From the NCBI RefSeq assembly GCF_047663525.1, contig NC_092606.1, positions 3,656,501 through 3,720,500 on the forward strand: a stretch of DNA of 64,000 nucleotides, in the 5' to 3' direction. The translations under genes were made by a program, and so were the position numbers. Origin of the DNA: Anas platyrhynchos (Eukaryota; Chordata; Aves; Anseriformes; Anatidae). Numbering within the stretch: the first letter of the stretch is position 1; every line of letters starts with the position of its first letter. The notes below the pieces were generated by a model. It was not told the origin of the DNA. It searched no databases and saw only the letters and a list, made by a program, of their open reading frames with translations. Below are positions 33,701 to 42,400 of this stretch, one piece after another.

Positions 33701-34351
33701 CGGGAAGGGGGCTGACGGAAGCCCTGGGGGCTGCCAGGGAGGATTTTTCACTCAAGCCTTGTGTCTATAAGGCAGTAAATAATAGGGTATAATTCTGAGG
33801 GGAACTTGAGGGATCGTTTTATACTGGAGGGATGTAATATGGCAATATTCGTGTTCCAGTGTGAACTCCACACCTACCCACAAAGCAGCACTGCCCATCC
33901 CAAGGGAATAATTTTATAAAACCCCCCAAACTCACACAAAAAAAGCACTGACACATGCCCAGCCACGACGGACAGCGGGTTTACGAGAAACAAGCCCTCA
34001 GCGCGGGGGGCGCGGCACTCACCCGTTGCAGCTCGCCTTGCAGCCCTCCTCGAACTCCTCGTGCCTCAGAACCTGGCGGGGAGGAAACCAAAACAAGTGA
34101 AGGCGGGAAGGAGACAACAGGGCTGCGAGGAGACAAACCGGAGAGAAAACGAGGAGAAAGCGAGGAGAAAACGCGGCTGAGCCCGGGGTGCCGGGGTCCC
34201 GTCCTCCCCTCAGGGGCCGCTCCCCTCAGGGCCCTTCCCGCCCGCATTGCCCCGCGCTCACGCTCATGCCCAGCAGCTGGCGGTAGAAGCGCGCAGTGCG
34301 CGGGCGGTCGCCCACTTTGAAGACGAAGTGCAGAGCCCGCCGCGCCCCCAT
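30713..34351 (-). CDS. GLOD4: GLOD4, glyoxalase-domain-containing protein 4
   Basis: Nine exons join in phase: 34351-34262, 34072-34023, 33344-33224, 32796-32652, 32449-32313, 31994-31908, 31678-31565, 31478-31392 and 30778-30713. The product has 298 aa, the usual vertebrate length. It carries two vicinal-oxygen-chelate (glyoxalase I-like) modules: residues about 5-120 ([20 protein letters not shown], then [11 protein letters not shown]) and about 140-275 ([56 protein letters not shown]). The fold supports metal-dependent chemistry in relatives, but no firm substrate is established for GLOD4. The C-terminus is lysine-rich. The ATG at 34351 lies 81 bp from the MRM3 start in a head-to-head arrangement. 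Confidence 0.96.
30779..31391 (-). other. GLOD4 intron 8
   Basis: 613 bp. Nothing was recognised inside it. Confidence 0.8.
31392..31478 (-). CDS. GLOD4: GLOD4 exon 8
   Basis: 29 codons, [18 protein letters not shown] onwards to KLLND. Acceptor ggtttag, donor gtaagt. Intron 7 is only 86 bp. Confidence 0.95.
31565..31678 (-). CDS. GLOD4: GLOD4 exon 7
   Basis: 38 codons, [18 protein letters not shown] onwards to ILADP. Acceptor ctgtttaag, donor gtgagt. Confidence 0.95.
31908..31994 (-). CDS. GLOD4: GLOD4 exon 6
   Basis: 29 codons, [19 protein letters not shown] onwards to CAKEE. Acceptor tttctttcag, donor gtagta. Confidence 0.95.
32313..32449 (-). CDS. GLOD4: GLOD4 exon 5
   Basis: 137 bases starting the second glyoxalase-like module: [16 protein letters not shown] onwards to LGYADNQ. 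Donor gttagt. A T16 run (A16 on the coding strand) at 32231-32246 follows in the intron. Confidence 0.96.
32652..32796 (-). CDS. GLOD4: GLOD4 exon 4
   Basis: 145 bases, [18 protein letters not shown] onwards to QLKQ plus one base. Donor gtgaga. Confidence 0.96.
33224..33344 (-). CDS. GLOD4: GLOD4 exon 3
   Basis: 121 bases. One base completes Gly; then [17 protein letters not shown] onwards to LGNDFL. Donor gtaagt. Confidence 0.96.
34023..34072 (-). CDS. GLOD4: GLOD4 exon 2
   Basis: 50 bases, [16 protein letters not shown] plus two bases of Gly. Donor gtgagt. Confidence 0.95.
34262..34351 (-). CDS. GLOD4: GLOD4 exon 1
   Basis: 30 codons, [15 protein letters not shown] onwards to LLGMS. Donor gtgagc, phase 0. 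Confidence 0.95.
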
Positions 34352-34432
34352 GGCCCCGCTGCCGCCTCCTCCTGACTCCCCCCGATGCCGTCAGCAGGCG
34401 CAGAGCTGACGAGAAGGAGGCGGTGCCGCGAG

Positions 34433-34629
34433 ATGGCGGCGCTGGGGATGGGGATCGGCGGGAGGCGCTGGGTGCGGGCGCTGAGGCGGAGCCCGGTGCG
34501 GGTCCTGCCGCCGCCTCAGGAGCCGGCTGAGGAGCCGCGGAGCCCCGTGGGGCCGCCCGCTGTGGAGCGGAGCTCGGCCGGGCCGGGGCTGTGGTACGAG
34601 AAGGCGGAGCCCGGTGACGGGAGGCTGAG
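34433..34629 (+). CDS. MRM3: MRM3 exon 1 (coding part)
   Basis: 65 codons plus two bases of Arg. Arg- and Pro-rich mitochondrial leader. Donor gtgagg. Intron 1 is 76 bp. Confidence 0.92.
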
Positions 34630-36212
34630 GTGAGGCGAAGCCCGCGGGCAGCCGGGTCCCCGCCGCCGGGCTCCTGTGGTGATTTTTTTTCTCTCTCTTC
34701 CTCAGAAAAGTGGTGACCGTCGCCAAGTCGCGGAGCTTTCGGGACCGGCACGGGAAAGTGCTGCTGGAGGGGCTGCGGCTCGTCAGGGACGCGCTGGAGG
34801 CCGGGGCCGTGCCCTGCAGTTTGTTCTTCAGCGCCGCAGGGCTCCTGAGGGAGCTGCCTCAGGCGCGGCTGAAGGGAGCCAGCCTGGTGAAGGTGAAGTT
34901 TGAGGAGATTAAGAGCTGGTCCGACCTCGTAACGCCACAGGGGGTTATAGGTAAGATTCCCTAAGAACCATCACCACAGCACGCAAAGGGAAACGTATCC
35001 TGCGCTTCATGAGGGGATGGTGGCAATCCCTGCACCAGCAGCTCCTAGGCAGGCTGGTACAGTGTCACGAGTGGCATGATGTGAAAGCTCTCTTCTTTTT
35101 GGCTGATATTGGCTGATAGACTCAGTGGAGGTTGCTAACGCTCATTTTTAACAGCACTGTGCTCACGCTCCACTGGGAAATGGTGCTTACTGTGAAGTGA
35201 CAAACTCCTCACAAACTTCCTTTAAGCAGCCTTTTTCCTAAGGCTTTCTCTAGCACATCTTCAGGGAAACCTGGGTCAGCTAAGATGCAGCCCTCTCCTC
35301 GGAGCGTATTACCCAGGAGCTCACCAGCATTTTGTCTCCTCAGGGATCTTTTCCAAGCCTGACCCCGCCAAGATGTCCTACCCCGCTGCCCAGCTCGCCA
35401 GCTCGGTGCCCATGGTCCTCATCTGCGACAACATCCGGGATCCAGGAAACCTGGGCACGGTCCTGAGGTCTGCAGCTGGAGCAGGGTGCGAAAAAGTGCT
35501 GCTCACTAAAGGTAAGAGCCTTTCTCTGGGGGGAAAAAAGGCTTAGTTTAACAAATCAGAAATAGGCCAGGTGCTTGAAGTGCTCAGCAGTTACTGAGTG
35601 TTTGTCAGAGCTGCTGTACCGTCACTTTTTCTCCCCTCTGTCTCAGGATGTGTGGATCCGTGGGAGCCAAAGGTGCTTCGTGCAGGCATGGGAGCTCACT
35701 TTCGCATTCCCATCGTTGCCAACCTGGACTGGGAATCTGTCCCCAGCAACCTCCCTGCCACCGTCCAGGTCTGCGTGGCTGACCACAAAGACCCGGGCGC
35801 TCAGGCCGAGGCAGAGCCCGTGTCACAGGGAGCTGGCAGGCCCGGCTCCGCTTCTGGCAACCTGAAGGCTCCTGTAAAATCCAAACCTGGGGCTGCTCCT
35901 CCCGAACATGAGGACAGGGAGGGAACGGCGGGCGGCTGCACCCCTGAGCTCACCACACGGTATTACCACGAGAGCTGGATCCAGGCTCCAGCGGCAGTAG
36001 TGGTTGGCGGAGAGACCCACGGCCTGAGCCTGGGTGCGCTTCACCTGGCAGCCAGCACGGGTGGGAAGAGACTGGTGATCCCCATGGTGCCTGGCGTGGA
36101 CAGCCTCAACTCTGCCGTAGCTGCTGCCATCATGCTGTTTGAAGGGAGGAGGCAGTTGCTGCAGAGGAACAAGCAGGAGGACAAAAGGCAGAAGGTCCCT
36201 GTAGGGGGCTGA
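34433..36212 (+). CDS. MRM3: MRM3 (RNMTL1), mitochondrial rRNA 2'-O-methyltransferase 3
   Basis: Exons 34433-34629, 34706-34950, 35344-35511 and 35647-36212 join to 391 aa (human 420). MRM3 is a SPOUT-family enzyme that transfers a methyl group from S-adenosylmethionine to a ribose 2'-OH in mitochondrial large-subunit rRNA (Gm1370 in human numbering). The three SPOUT motifs are visible: NIRDPGNLGTVLRSAAGAG, VVVGGETHGLS, and IPMVPGVDSLNSAVAAAIML, which form the knotted cofactor site. The Arg-rich leader RRWVRALRRSPVRVL fits a mitochondrial targeting sequence. The ATG at 34433 is preferred because its MAAL...RRWVRALRRSPV start parallels mammals. An in-frame ATG at 34385 could add 16 residues. 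A low-complexity linker lies between motifs 1 and 2. Confidence 0.96.
34706..34950 (+). CDS. MRM3: MRM3 exon 2
   Basis: 245 bases, KVVTVAKSRSFRDRHGKV onwards to SDLVTPQGVI plus one base of Gly. Acceptor cttcctcag, donor gtaaga. Confidence 0.95.
34951..35343 (+). other. MRM3 intron 2
   Basis: 393 bp. No feature was recognised beyond splice signals. Confidence 0.85.
35344..35511 (+). CDS. MRM3: MRM3 exon 3
   Basis: 168 bases, GIFSKPDPAKMSYP onwards through SPOUT motif 1 to KVLLTK plus one base. Donor gtaaga. Confidence 0.95.
35647..36212 (+). CDS. MRM3: MRM3 exon 4 (last coding exon)
   Basis: 566 bases ending in TGA at 36210. CVDPWEPKVLRAGMGAHF, then a Pro/Gly/Glu-rich linker, SPOUT motifs 2 and 3, and a basic tail. 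Confidence 0.95.
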
Positions 36213-36345
36213 ACTGCTGAGACTTGGGTGCTGGAGCAGCATCTTTCCCCTTTAGCACTCCCCAGAGGAGTTAATAAAATAGCAGCTTGGTCTGTTTGCT
36301 TTGTAATAAATGAGTAAATTACGTCAATAAATAGCTCTGGCAGAG
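36213..36345 (+). terminator. MRM3: MRM3 3' UTR with three AATAAA signals
   Basis: AATAAA hexamers lie at 36273-36278, 36304-36309 and near 36327, all within 120 bases of the stop codon. This predicts a very short 3' UTR with possible alternative cleavage. Confidence 0.7.
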
Positions 36346-36349
36346 GGGG

Positions 36350-38245
36350 AGCCAGCCCCACTTGCTCCGTGCGAGTTTAAGTGAAACGTGAGCAGATTTG
36401 GGGCCCCATCTTACCTCTCTGTGTGCTGAGAGCAGGATGAGAGCTTGCCCTGTGCCTCCCCAGGGTGGCAGAGGGGTTAGAGCTGCGCTCCCACCAGCCC
36501 CACACATCTCCATCAGTGCCGGGATGCTGCTCCTCTCACCACCTCTGCACCGTGCCCACCGCTGCTCCGCTGCTTGTCGGGGGGCAGCAGGGCTGGCTGC
36601 AGCTGCTGTTTTGGGGTCAGGAAGGCTGCGTGGCGGCCGCCAGAGCAGATCCTGCCCATACTTACCCAAAGCCCGTGCCCTAACTGGTGCCAGGAGCCAC
36701 GCACCGAGCCACAGAGTATCTTAGCTCCAGCACTGGTGCTACTGCCGGGAGGTGGCAGTGTCTGGCCCCACGCAGCCGCCTGTGCTCCGCAGCTGGGCCT
36801 CAGCGTGGATGAATTATGAATGAGGGACGGGAAGGGTGGGAAGGGGGAGCTGCGGGCACTGCTGTGAGCGTCCCTTGGAGGGGAACGAGGGTCGGGGTGC
36901 TGGGAAGGAGCCCCTGTGACCCCCCCTCACGGGTGCAGGAGGGGGTCTCCCCCTGGGCTGCACAATGCTCAGCTCCGCTGACAGCTGCGCGCCGATGGAT
37001 GGCTCCTGTGGCAGCGCTGGCTGCCGCCTGTCCTGCTGTGCATTGAGAAAAGCCTCTGCACTGGCTGTGAGCTGCACAATGAGCTGGCTCTGCTGGCTCC
37101 AGTTTCCCGTTACCACGCTGAAATCATCGATGGCAGCTGCTCGAGAGACCTGCCGAGATTCAGCCTCCTCAAGCCCAAACCCTGGTAGCTGAGGGGCTGA
37201 GCAGGCATTAGCTCCAGACTGAAACTGCTCCAGCCCACCAATTTCATCTCCAGAGACCAGTTCCAGTTCTCTTCCCATCAAACTGACCCCAGATGACCCA
37301 GTTCTCAGGCGGAAAATTGCTGCTTCGCTCCAGCAGCTACCAGAGTGGCTGCGGCGGCGCTGCCCATCTGCGCTCACAGCCTCTCCGGGAGCCCCAACCA
37401 CAATGTCCAGAGGGGAGTGAGCATGGGCTGGGTGCTCCCTGTCCAAAAAAAATATAAATCAGCTGCTGCCATGTGACCAAACAGTGCAGACAGCGCGGTG
37501 CTGCTGCAAGCCTCAACCCACAAACACACCGAGATTGCCCGCAGAGCAGCAGCAGCCCGCGGCGCTGCTGTGCACAGCGCAAGGCAGAAACTGCTCTGCA
37601 CGCTCCCTTAACCCCAACATGGACGGCGTTCCTCAAAAATCCCCACCAACAGGTGGGGCAATTCAAGTTAATTCATCCCATCAGCCTGCCATGGGAGCCA
37701 TGCTGCACTCCCAGCTCGGCCCCGCTGTTGCCGTTGCGCTCACCCCGGCTCCTGCCCATAGCTCGGCCCCATGCGGCCTCCCTGAGCTCTCCCTGCGCCA
37801 CCAGGGGCTGCTGCTTCCCGAGCGCCCACGAGTTCATCACCAAACGCAAGAACCTGAAACACGCAGCACACAGCACGGTTTATCCGATCCCTGCCCTTCC
37901 GCACCGCCTGCCTTCCCCAGCTCCTGCCGGGGCGGGTCGTGCTCTATGGGCGATAAAAGGGCAGAGGCTGCGGGCCTGCCACTGCTGACAAACGAGCTGA
38001 AGGGAAACGCACGGCTCGCACAACGGCCACCATTCAGCACAGCTCCGGGACACCGCCCTGCCGCGGGACACCGAGGGGAGCGGTCCTGGGGGGCCAGGAG
38101 GCTGCACCCCCCTCCCCGTGCCTCCGGAACAGCGGCTCATGGGGACACGGAGGAGGCAGCGGCCTCGAGCGAAGGGCAGGTCCCTTGTGCTGGGCACCCC
38201 GCCCTCACCCCCACAGCAGGACGCGGCAGTCGGCACCTCGGAGGT
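36350..38245. other. Gap between convergent MRM3 and NXN 3' ends
   Basis: 1.9 kb of GC-rich sequence between the last MRM3 signal and the predicted NXN 3' end. The only candidate is an exon-like minus-strand frame at 36814-37446. No repeat was recognised. Confidence 0.65.
36814..37446 (-). other. Unidentified exon-like open frame
   Basis: An open minus-strand frame of about 210 codons follows an acceptor-like tatattttttttggacag ending near 37440. It includes segments such as IDDFSVVTGNWSQQSQLIVQ and then becomes Pro/Gly/Arg-rich. It has no ATG near its 5' end; the first Met is internal (GVSLMGRELE). I do not recognise the sequence. In GC-rich DNA a chance frame of this length is possible. 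It could be an unannotated exon, an antisense or readthrough RNA, or nothing. Confidence 0.2.
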
Positions 38246-39265
38246 CTCGGTTATTAGCTCAGTTTTATTACAAAGTTCCAATCACCATGTACAGTTTTTA
38301 CAATGTCACTTTTCAGGGGCTGTGCTGCTAGGGACTGGGGAAGGATTTTTTTTTTGGTGTTTTTTCTTACTTTTTCTTCTTCTTTTTTTTTTCTTTTTCT
38401 TTTTTTAAAGAACAGCACCATTAATGTCAGGTTTGGGACACGCCTACGAAAAAACAGCTCAATCGACTAACATAGAAGGGCGGACAATTCATACCAGAGA
38501 GAAGGAGCGAGAGGGAGAGGGGACAGGGAGAGCACAAAGGGGAGACCACGGGGAGGCAAGGGCAGCCTGGTGGGGTTCCTCCTCCTGGCCCAGGGCAGGA
38601 GGGGGACATCCGTGTGCCACGGAGGGGTGGACTCCCCCTGACGCGCGTGGCCAACGCTTCGTAAGGCTGTCGGTGTGCGGGGTGGGAGTGGGAAAGCTAC
38701 CCAGGAGGTTCTCACCCCAAGGAGGAAAAGCTCGGCTGCGCTGCGGTCTTTCAGAGGTTGTCAGCAGTTAAGACTTTGTCTTGGCCTCGTCAGGGCACCT
38801 TTACTTGAGCGGGAAGGAAAAGGGGGGCGAGGGACAATTTCCTTATTGCTTCCTTAAAGTAATTTAGTCAGCAGAGATCGTAGGAAAGGAAAGAAGTGGG
38901 AGAAGGAGAAAAAAAGAGCCCCGAGAACCCCATCCACTGCCTGATGCATATGTTGGGAAGAACACCATGCAAAAAAAGATTTGCCTGCTAGCTAGTGCCG
39001 TGTATAAAATAAGGATACGGTAACAGTTCTGGCCTGGTTATTAGAGAATATATCGCCATGAAGCACAAGCGAAGTCTCCAAACGCCAACGACTCCCTGCT
39101 GAAAGTGCATCTCAAGGAGTTTGCTTAGGAGAAGGATTCACTGCGTAGAACAAGGCACCACAAGAAGGTTGGATACTGGGTCGGGCGTGAGAACACGCTG
39201 GAGAATCCATGAGCGGCAGAAGAGAGACCTAGTTTTAAATAACGTCTGTGGGCGCAGAACCCCCC
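38245..39265 (-). other. NXN: NXN 3' UTR with poly(A) signal
   Basis: The minus-strand AATAAA at 38269-38264 gives a 3' UTR of about 1.0 kb. On the coding strand it contains an A-rich run (plus-strand T-rich 38346-38406) just before the signal, which can cause internal priming in cDNA data. Confidence 0.7.
38346..38406. repeat. T-rich low-complexity tract
   Basis: About 60 bases almost entirely T with scattered C and G, inside the NXN 3' UTR (A-rich in the mRNA). Confidence 0.85.
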
Positions 39266-39448
39266 TTAGATGGGCTCGGGTTTTAGCTTGTCTGCTAGAA
39301 AGTCGCTGACGAAGGCTTCCACGATCTCCGGCGTGATCTCCTCCACATCCATCACGTACTTGGCCCTGGCCGACATGTCCAGGATGGTGAGCAGCGGCGC
39401 GGCCTCGGGCAGGTTGGTGTAATCCCGCAGGGAGTCGGTCATGTCGTC
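39266..39448 (-). CDS. NXN: NXN exon 8 (last coding exon)
   Basis: 60 codons plus TAA, DDMTDSLRDYTNLPEAAPLL onwards to DKLKPEPI. Acceptor ggcctccag. Confidence 0.96.
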   Translation of the reverse strand, partial: DDMTDSLRDYTNLPEAAPLLTILDMSARAKYVMDVEEITPEIVEAFVSDFLADKLKPEPI

Positions 39449-42400
39449 CTGGAGGCCAAAACGAGAGGCAGAGAGGAGCCATCAGCGGAGAGGCACCGGT
39501 CCCCTCAGCCACACTGATCCCTGCCACTGCCCAGAAAATGAACCCACAATCGCCCAGCGCTGTTTCTCACCCCTCCCTGGCCCCTTTCCTCCCCTCCTTC
39601 AGGCACCCCCTCACCCTCAGCCCCCAGCTGGCTGCCAGACCCCGACTCCAGAGGAGCTGGGGGCCACCACGGCCCCTGCCTCACCCCTCCCAGCAGCCCG
39701 CACAGGGCCTCGAGCGTGCACATGGGGCAAATCAGGAAACGGGAACAAAAATGCTGGGTTTGAGCCAACTGCGGGACTCCAAAAGCAGACCCATGAGGTC
39801 TGAGGGTACAAAGGACGGAGCACACCTGAGCAATGCACTCAGCACCGGCTGCCTTCACTGCAGCCACACGAATTGCAGCTCTCAACAAAGGGAAAAAACT
39901 CATTTGTCACCGCCGGGGCTGTGGAATTCAATCACCAGCGCTGGGGTGATTCATCTCCTGCAGCTGACACTGACCGCGGCAGAGGAATGGGGTCGACCCC
40001 ACAACACGTGGCATTCGGAACCGGGCATTTTTCCGAGCTGTTTTCCAACAGCAGCGATGGAAATAAAACGAATCCAGAGGCAGCTGGTGGCTCTGCAGCG
40101 CGAGGCGGTGGCCGGCAGGGTGGTTCCTATCGCGCCTCCCCTTCTACTGCAGGGGTTTCTGGCGCAGGACCACGTGGCGGGGAAGGGAGAGCGGGGCCGG
40201 GCCTGGGACCTCGGTGCTGGGGCACTCGGCCGCCCCCGAATGCTTCCCACCTCTGGGGCCAGCCCGGAGCCGAGGTGTTGGGACGCCTCGCCCTTGATTT
40301 GATCGCTGCAAAGCAACTGAAATGTTTTAATCAATGCAAAACCGGCCCAGAAGGCGCCGGGAGAGGAATGGGAGGCGCCTGCTCCGGCCGTGGCCGGGCT
40401 GCTTTGTGCGCTGGGGCCGGCGGAGACCCGGGGCCAGCAGCCAGGGCTATTGAGGTGACGGATGAATGGGACGTGCCGGATGCTCCCCATTCTTCGTCCC
40501 CGCTGCCGCAGGGACGTCGGGAGCCGCATGAATAGCAGCAATGTTTCAGCTGCAGCCGGCGAGCGGGAGGAAAACGCTTCACAGGCTCTTGGGGGTGGGG
40601 GGGGGGCAGGTCCCGGACCCTCCCAAAGCAGCATTCCCAACAAGGGGCTTATTCAGGGGCACGGGGCCGAGCCGGGATGCTCGGAGACCCGTCACGGGAG
40701 CGGGAACACCCGAGTGGAGGGGGCCAAAGGGGCTGCGGGCAGCAGTGGTGGGGGCTCACCTCGCGGGGGGAGCCTGGGTGCGGCGTCGCAGCCCCTTTGT
40801 GCGCCGGGTGGCTGCGGGGAGCGCTCGCACTGCGGCGGTGACGTGAGCGGAGGCCGGCCGTGCGCGGCGGGTGAGCAGGCGCACAGCAGCTCAGCGGCTC
40901 CCACCTGCCTGGGCGCCGCAGGAGGGGAGCCAGGAGCTTTCTAGAGCCTTGCACAAAGCCTTTCGAGCGCTCAAGGCTGCAGCAGGGCAAAGGGCTGCAC
41001 GGGAGACAAGAGCATCCCGTTCCCCTGAAGACCAACGGCAGACCCGCACATCGATACACGCACATCGTGGCCACCAACCCAGCAGCGTGGTGGCTCAGCA
41101 CACTCCTCGTTCCACACGGGGACAGGCCTGAGAGGAGGGAGCACTGCCACAAAACACCCAGCACCAGGGCAGCCAAGCCCCAGGGCCTGCAGTTCTGCTC
41201 TCTGGGCAGCCCCTGGCTGTCCCCACAGGCAGTTTTGTCTGGTATCAGGCACAGAAACCAGCCCACCCCACGGGATGGGGGCTGCCTCCTGCTGCAGCCC
41301 GTCCTCCGCTGGCAGCAGGCGGGCACCAGCACGCTGCAGGATGCCCAAACCCGCCACGGGCCAGGCTCCCCCACACCCAGGGGCCACCCCATCAGCCAGG
41401 CGAGTGCACCCCGAGGTCCCTCCTCCTCCTCACCGGCCAGCCGGGATGAGGAAACCCCTCTCCAGCAACCCGGGAGGGCTCTGCCCTGGCAGCCTCTCCC
41501 CCTCCAGGCAGCCCGGGATGAGCCTGGCCCAGCTCCCGGCAGAGCCCACGCCGCCGGCTCACGCTGGCACCGCCGCGCTGACTTTGGGCAGCTGCCAACC
41601 CATTAGGGAAGAGGCTGGAGTGCCGGTCCCTTCCCGCTGCTCGGGGTGGCAAGAAAAGCAGCAGCACGGCAGCGAGGAGGGAAGCACGGCGGGACCAACC
41701 TGACCGCCAGCACGGACTGGAGGCAGAGCCCAGCCAGGTTTCCTGCCCGCACAGCCGGCACACGGAGCCCAGTATTTGAAGCGGCCACACGGGGCTGGGA
41801 GCTGCAGCGTGGGAGCTCGCTGCTCCTTCCTGCCTCCCAGGGCCTGTCCCTGCCTGTCCCTGATGGTGTTGAGGCTTTTCTGCCTCTGAACAAGTGCAGG
41901 AGTCAAAGTGCTGAGGGTGATCCACAGCAAAACCTGGGGAAGAGCCCCTCAGCTGCTTTAGTCCAGCACAGGCTGCACGGGGACTGAGCCAGGACTCAGC
42001 TCCAGCTTTGTTCCACGTCCCCGGCTGGTGGCAGTGGCTCCGTGCCTCAGTTTACCCACCTGGAGAGCAGGGACACCACCACCCAACCCAGCTCGGACCT
42101 GGCAGGAAGCACAGCAAGACTCCAGCCGAGCAGCTACCAAGAGGCCTGGCTCAGCAGCACAACTGCCAGAGTTTGCCCCATGTGTCCCGGCGGGGCAGGA
42201 CGCAGCCCCGTGCTTGCAGGGAGCTCTCACTCTCTCCTGCCACTTACCTCGCCCGCCACAAAGAAGAGCAACGGTGCCTCCTCGTCTTTGGCTTTGTACT
42301 TGGCAATGATTTTTTCGGCTATGGGCTGGATCAGTTGTTTTGCTGCCTCCGACTCTCCGTCGTCCTCCGAATCTGCAGGGCACAGCCGTGGGGAGACGAA

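Larger units (their letters stand above)
31995..34022 (-). other. GLOD4 introns 5, 4, 3 and 2
   Basis: Introns at 31995-32312, 32450-32651, 32797-33223 and 33345-34022 separate the exons in this span. Apart from the T16 run at 32231-32246 no repeat, RNA or extra exon was recognised. Confidence 0.75.
34180..34640. promoter_or_regulatory. CpG-island promoter shared by GLOD4 and MRM3
   Basis: The GLOD4 (34351, minus) and MRM3 (34433, plus) start codons are separated by only 81 bases. The region is dense in CpG and lacks a TATA box. Both 5' UTRs must be very short, overlap, or extend into the partner's first exon. Confidence 0.8.

Noticed and set aside
37484-38257. 257-codon plus-strand open frame before the NXN 3' end
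   Set aside because: Low-complexity Pro/Ala/Ser composition with no splice or initiation support. Probably chance in GC-rich DNA.
39951-40643. 230-codon minus-strand open frame in NXN intron 7
   Set aside because: Lies in the CpG-rich block. No recognisable domain and biased composition.
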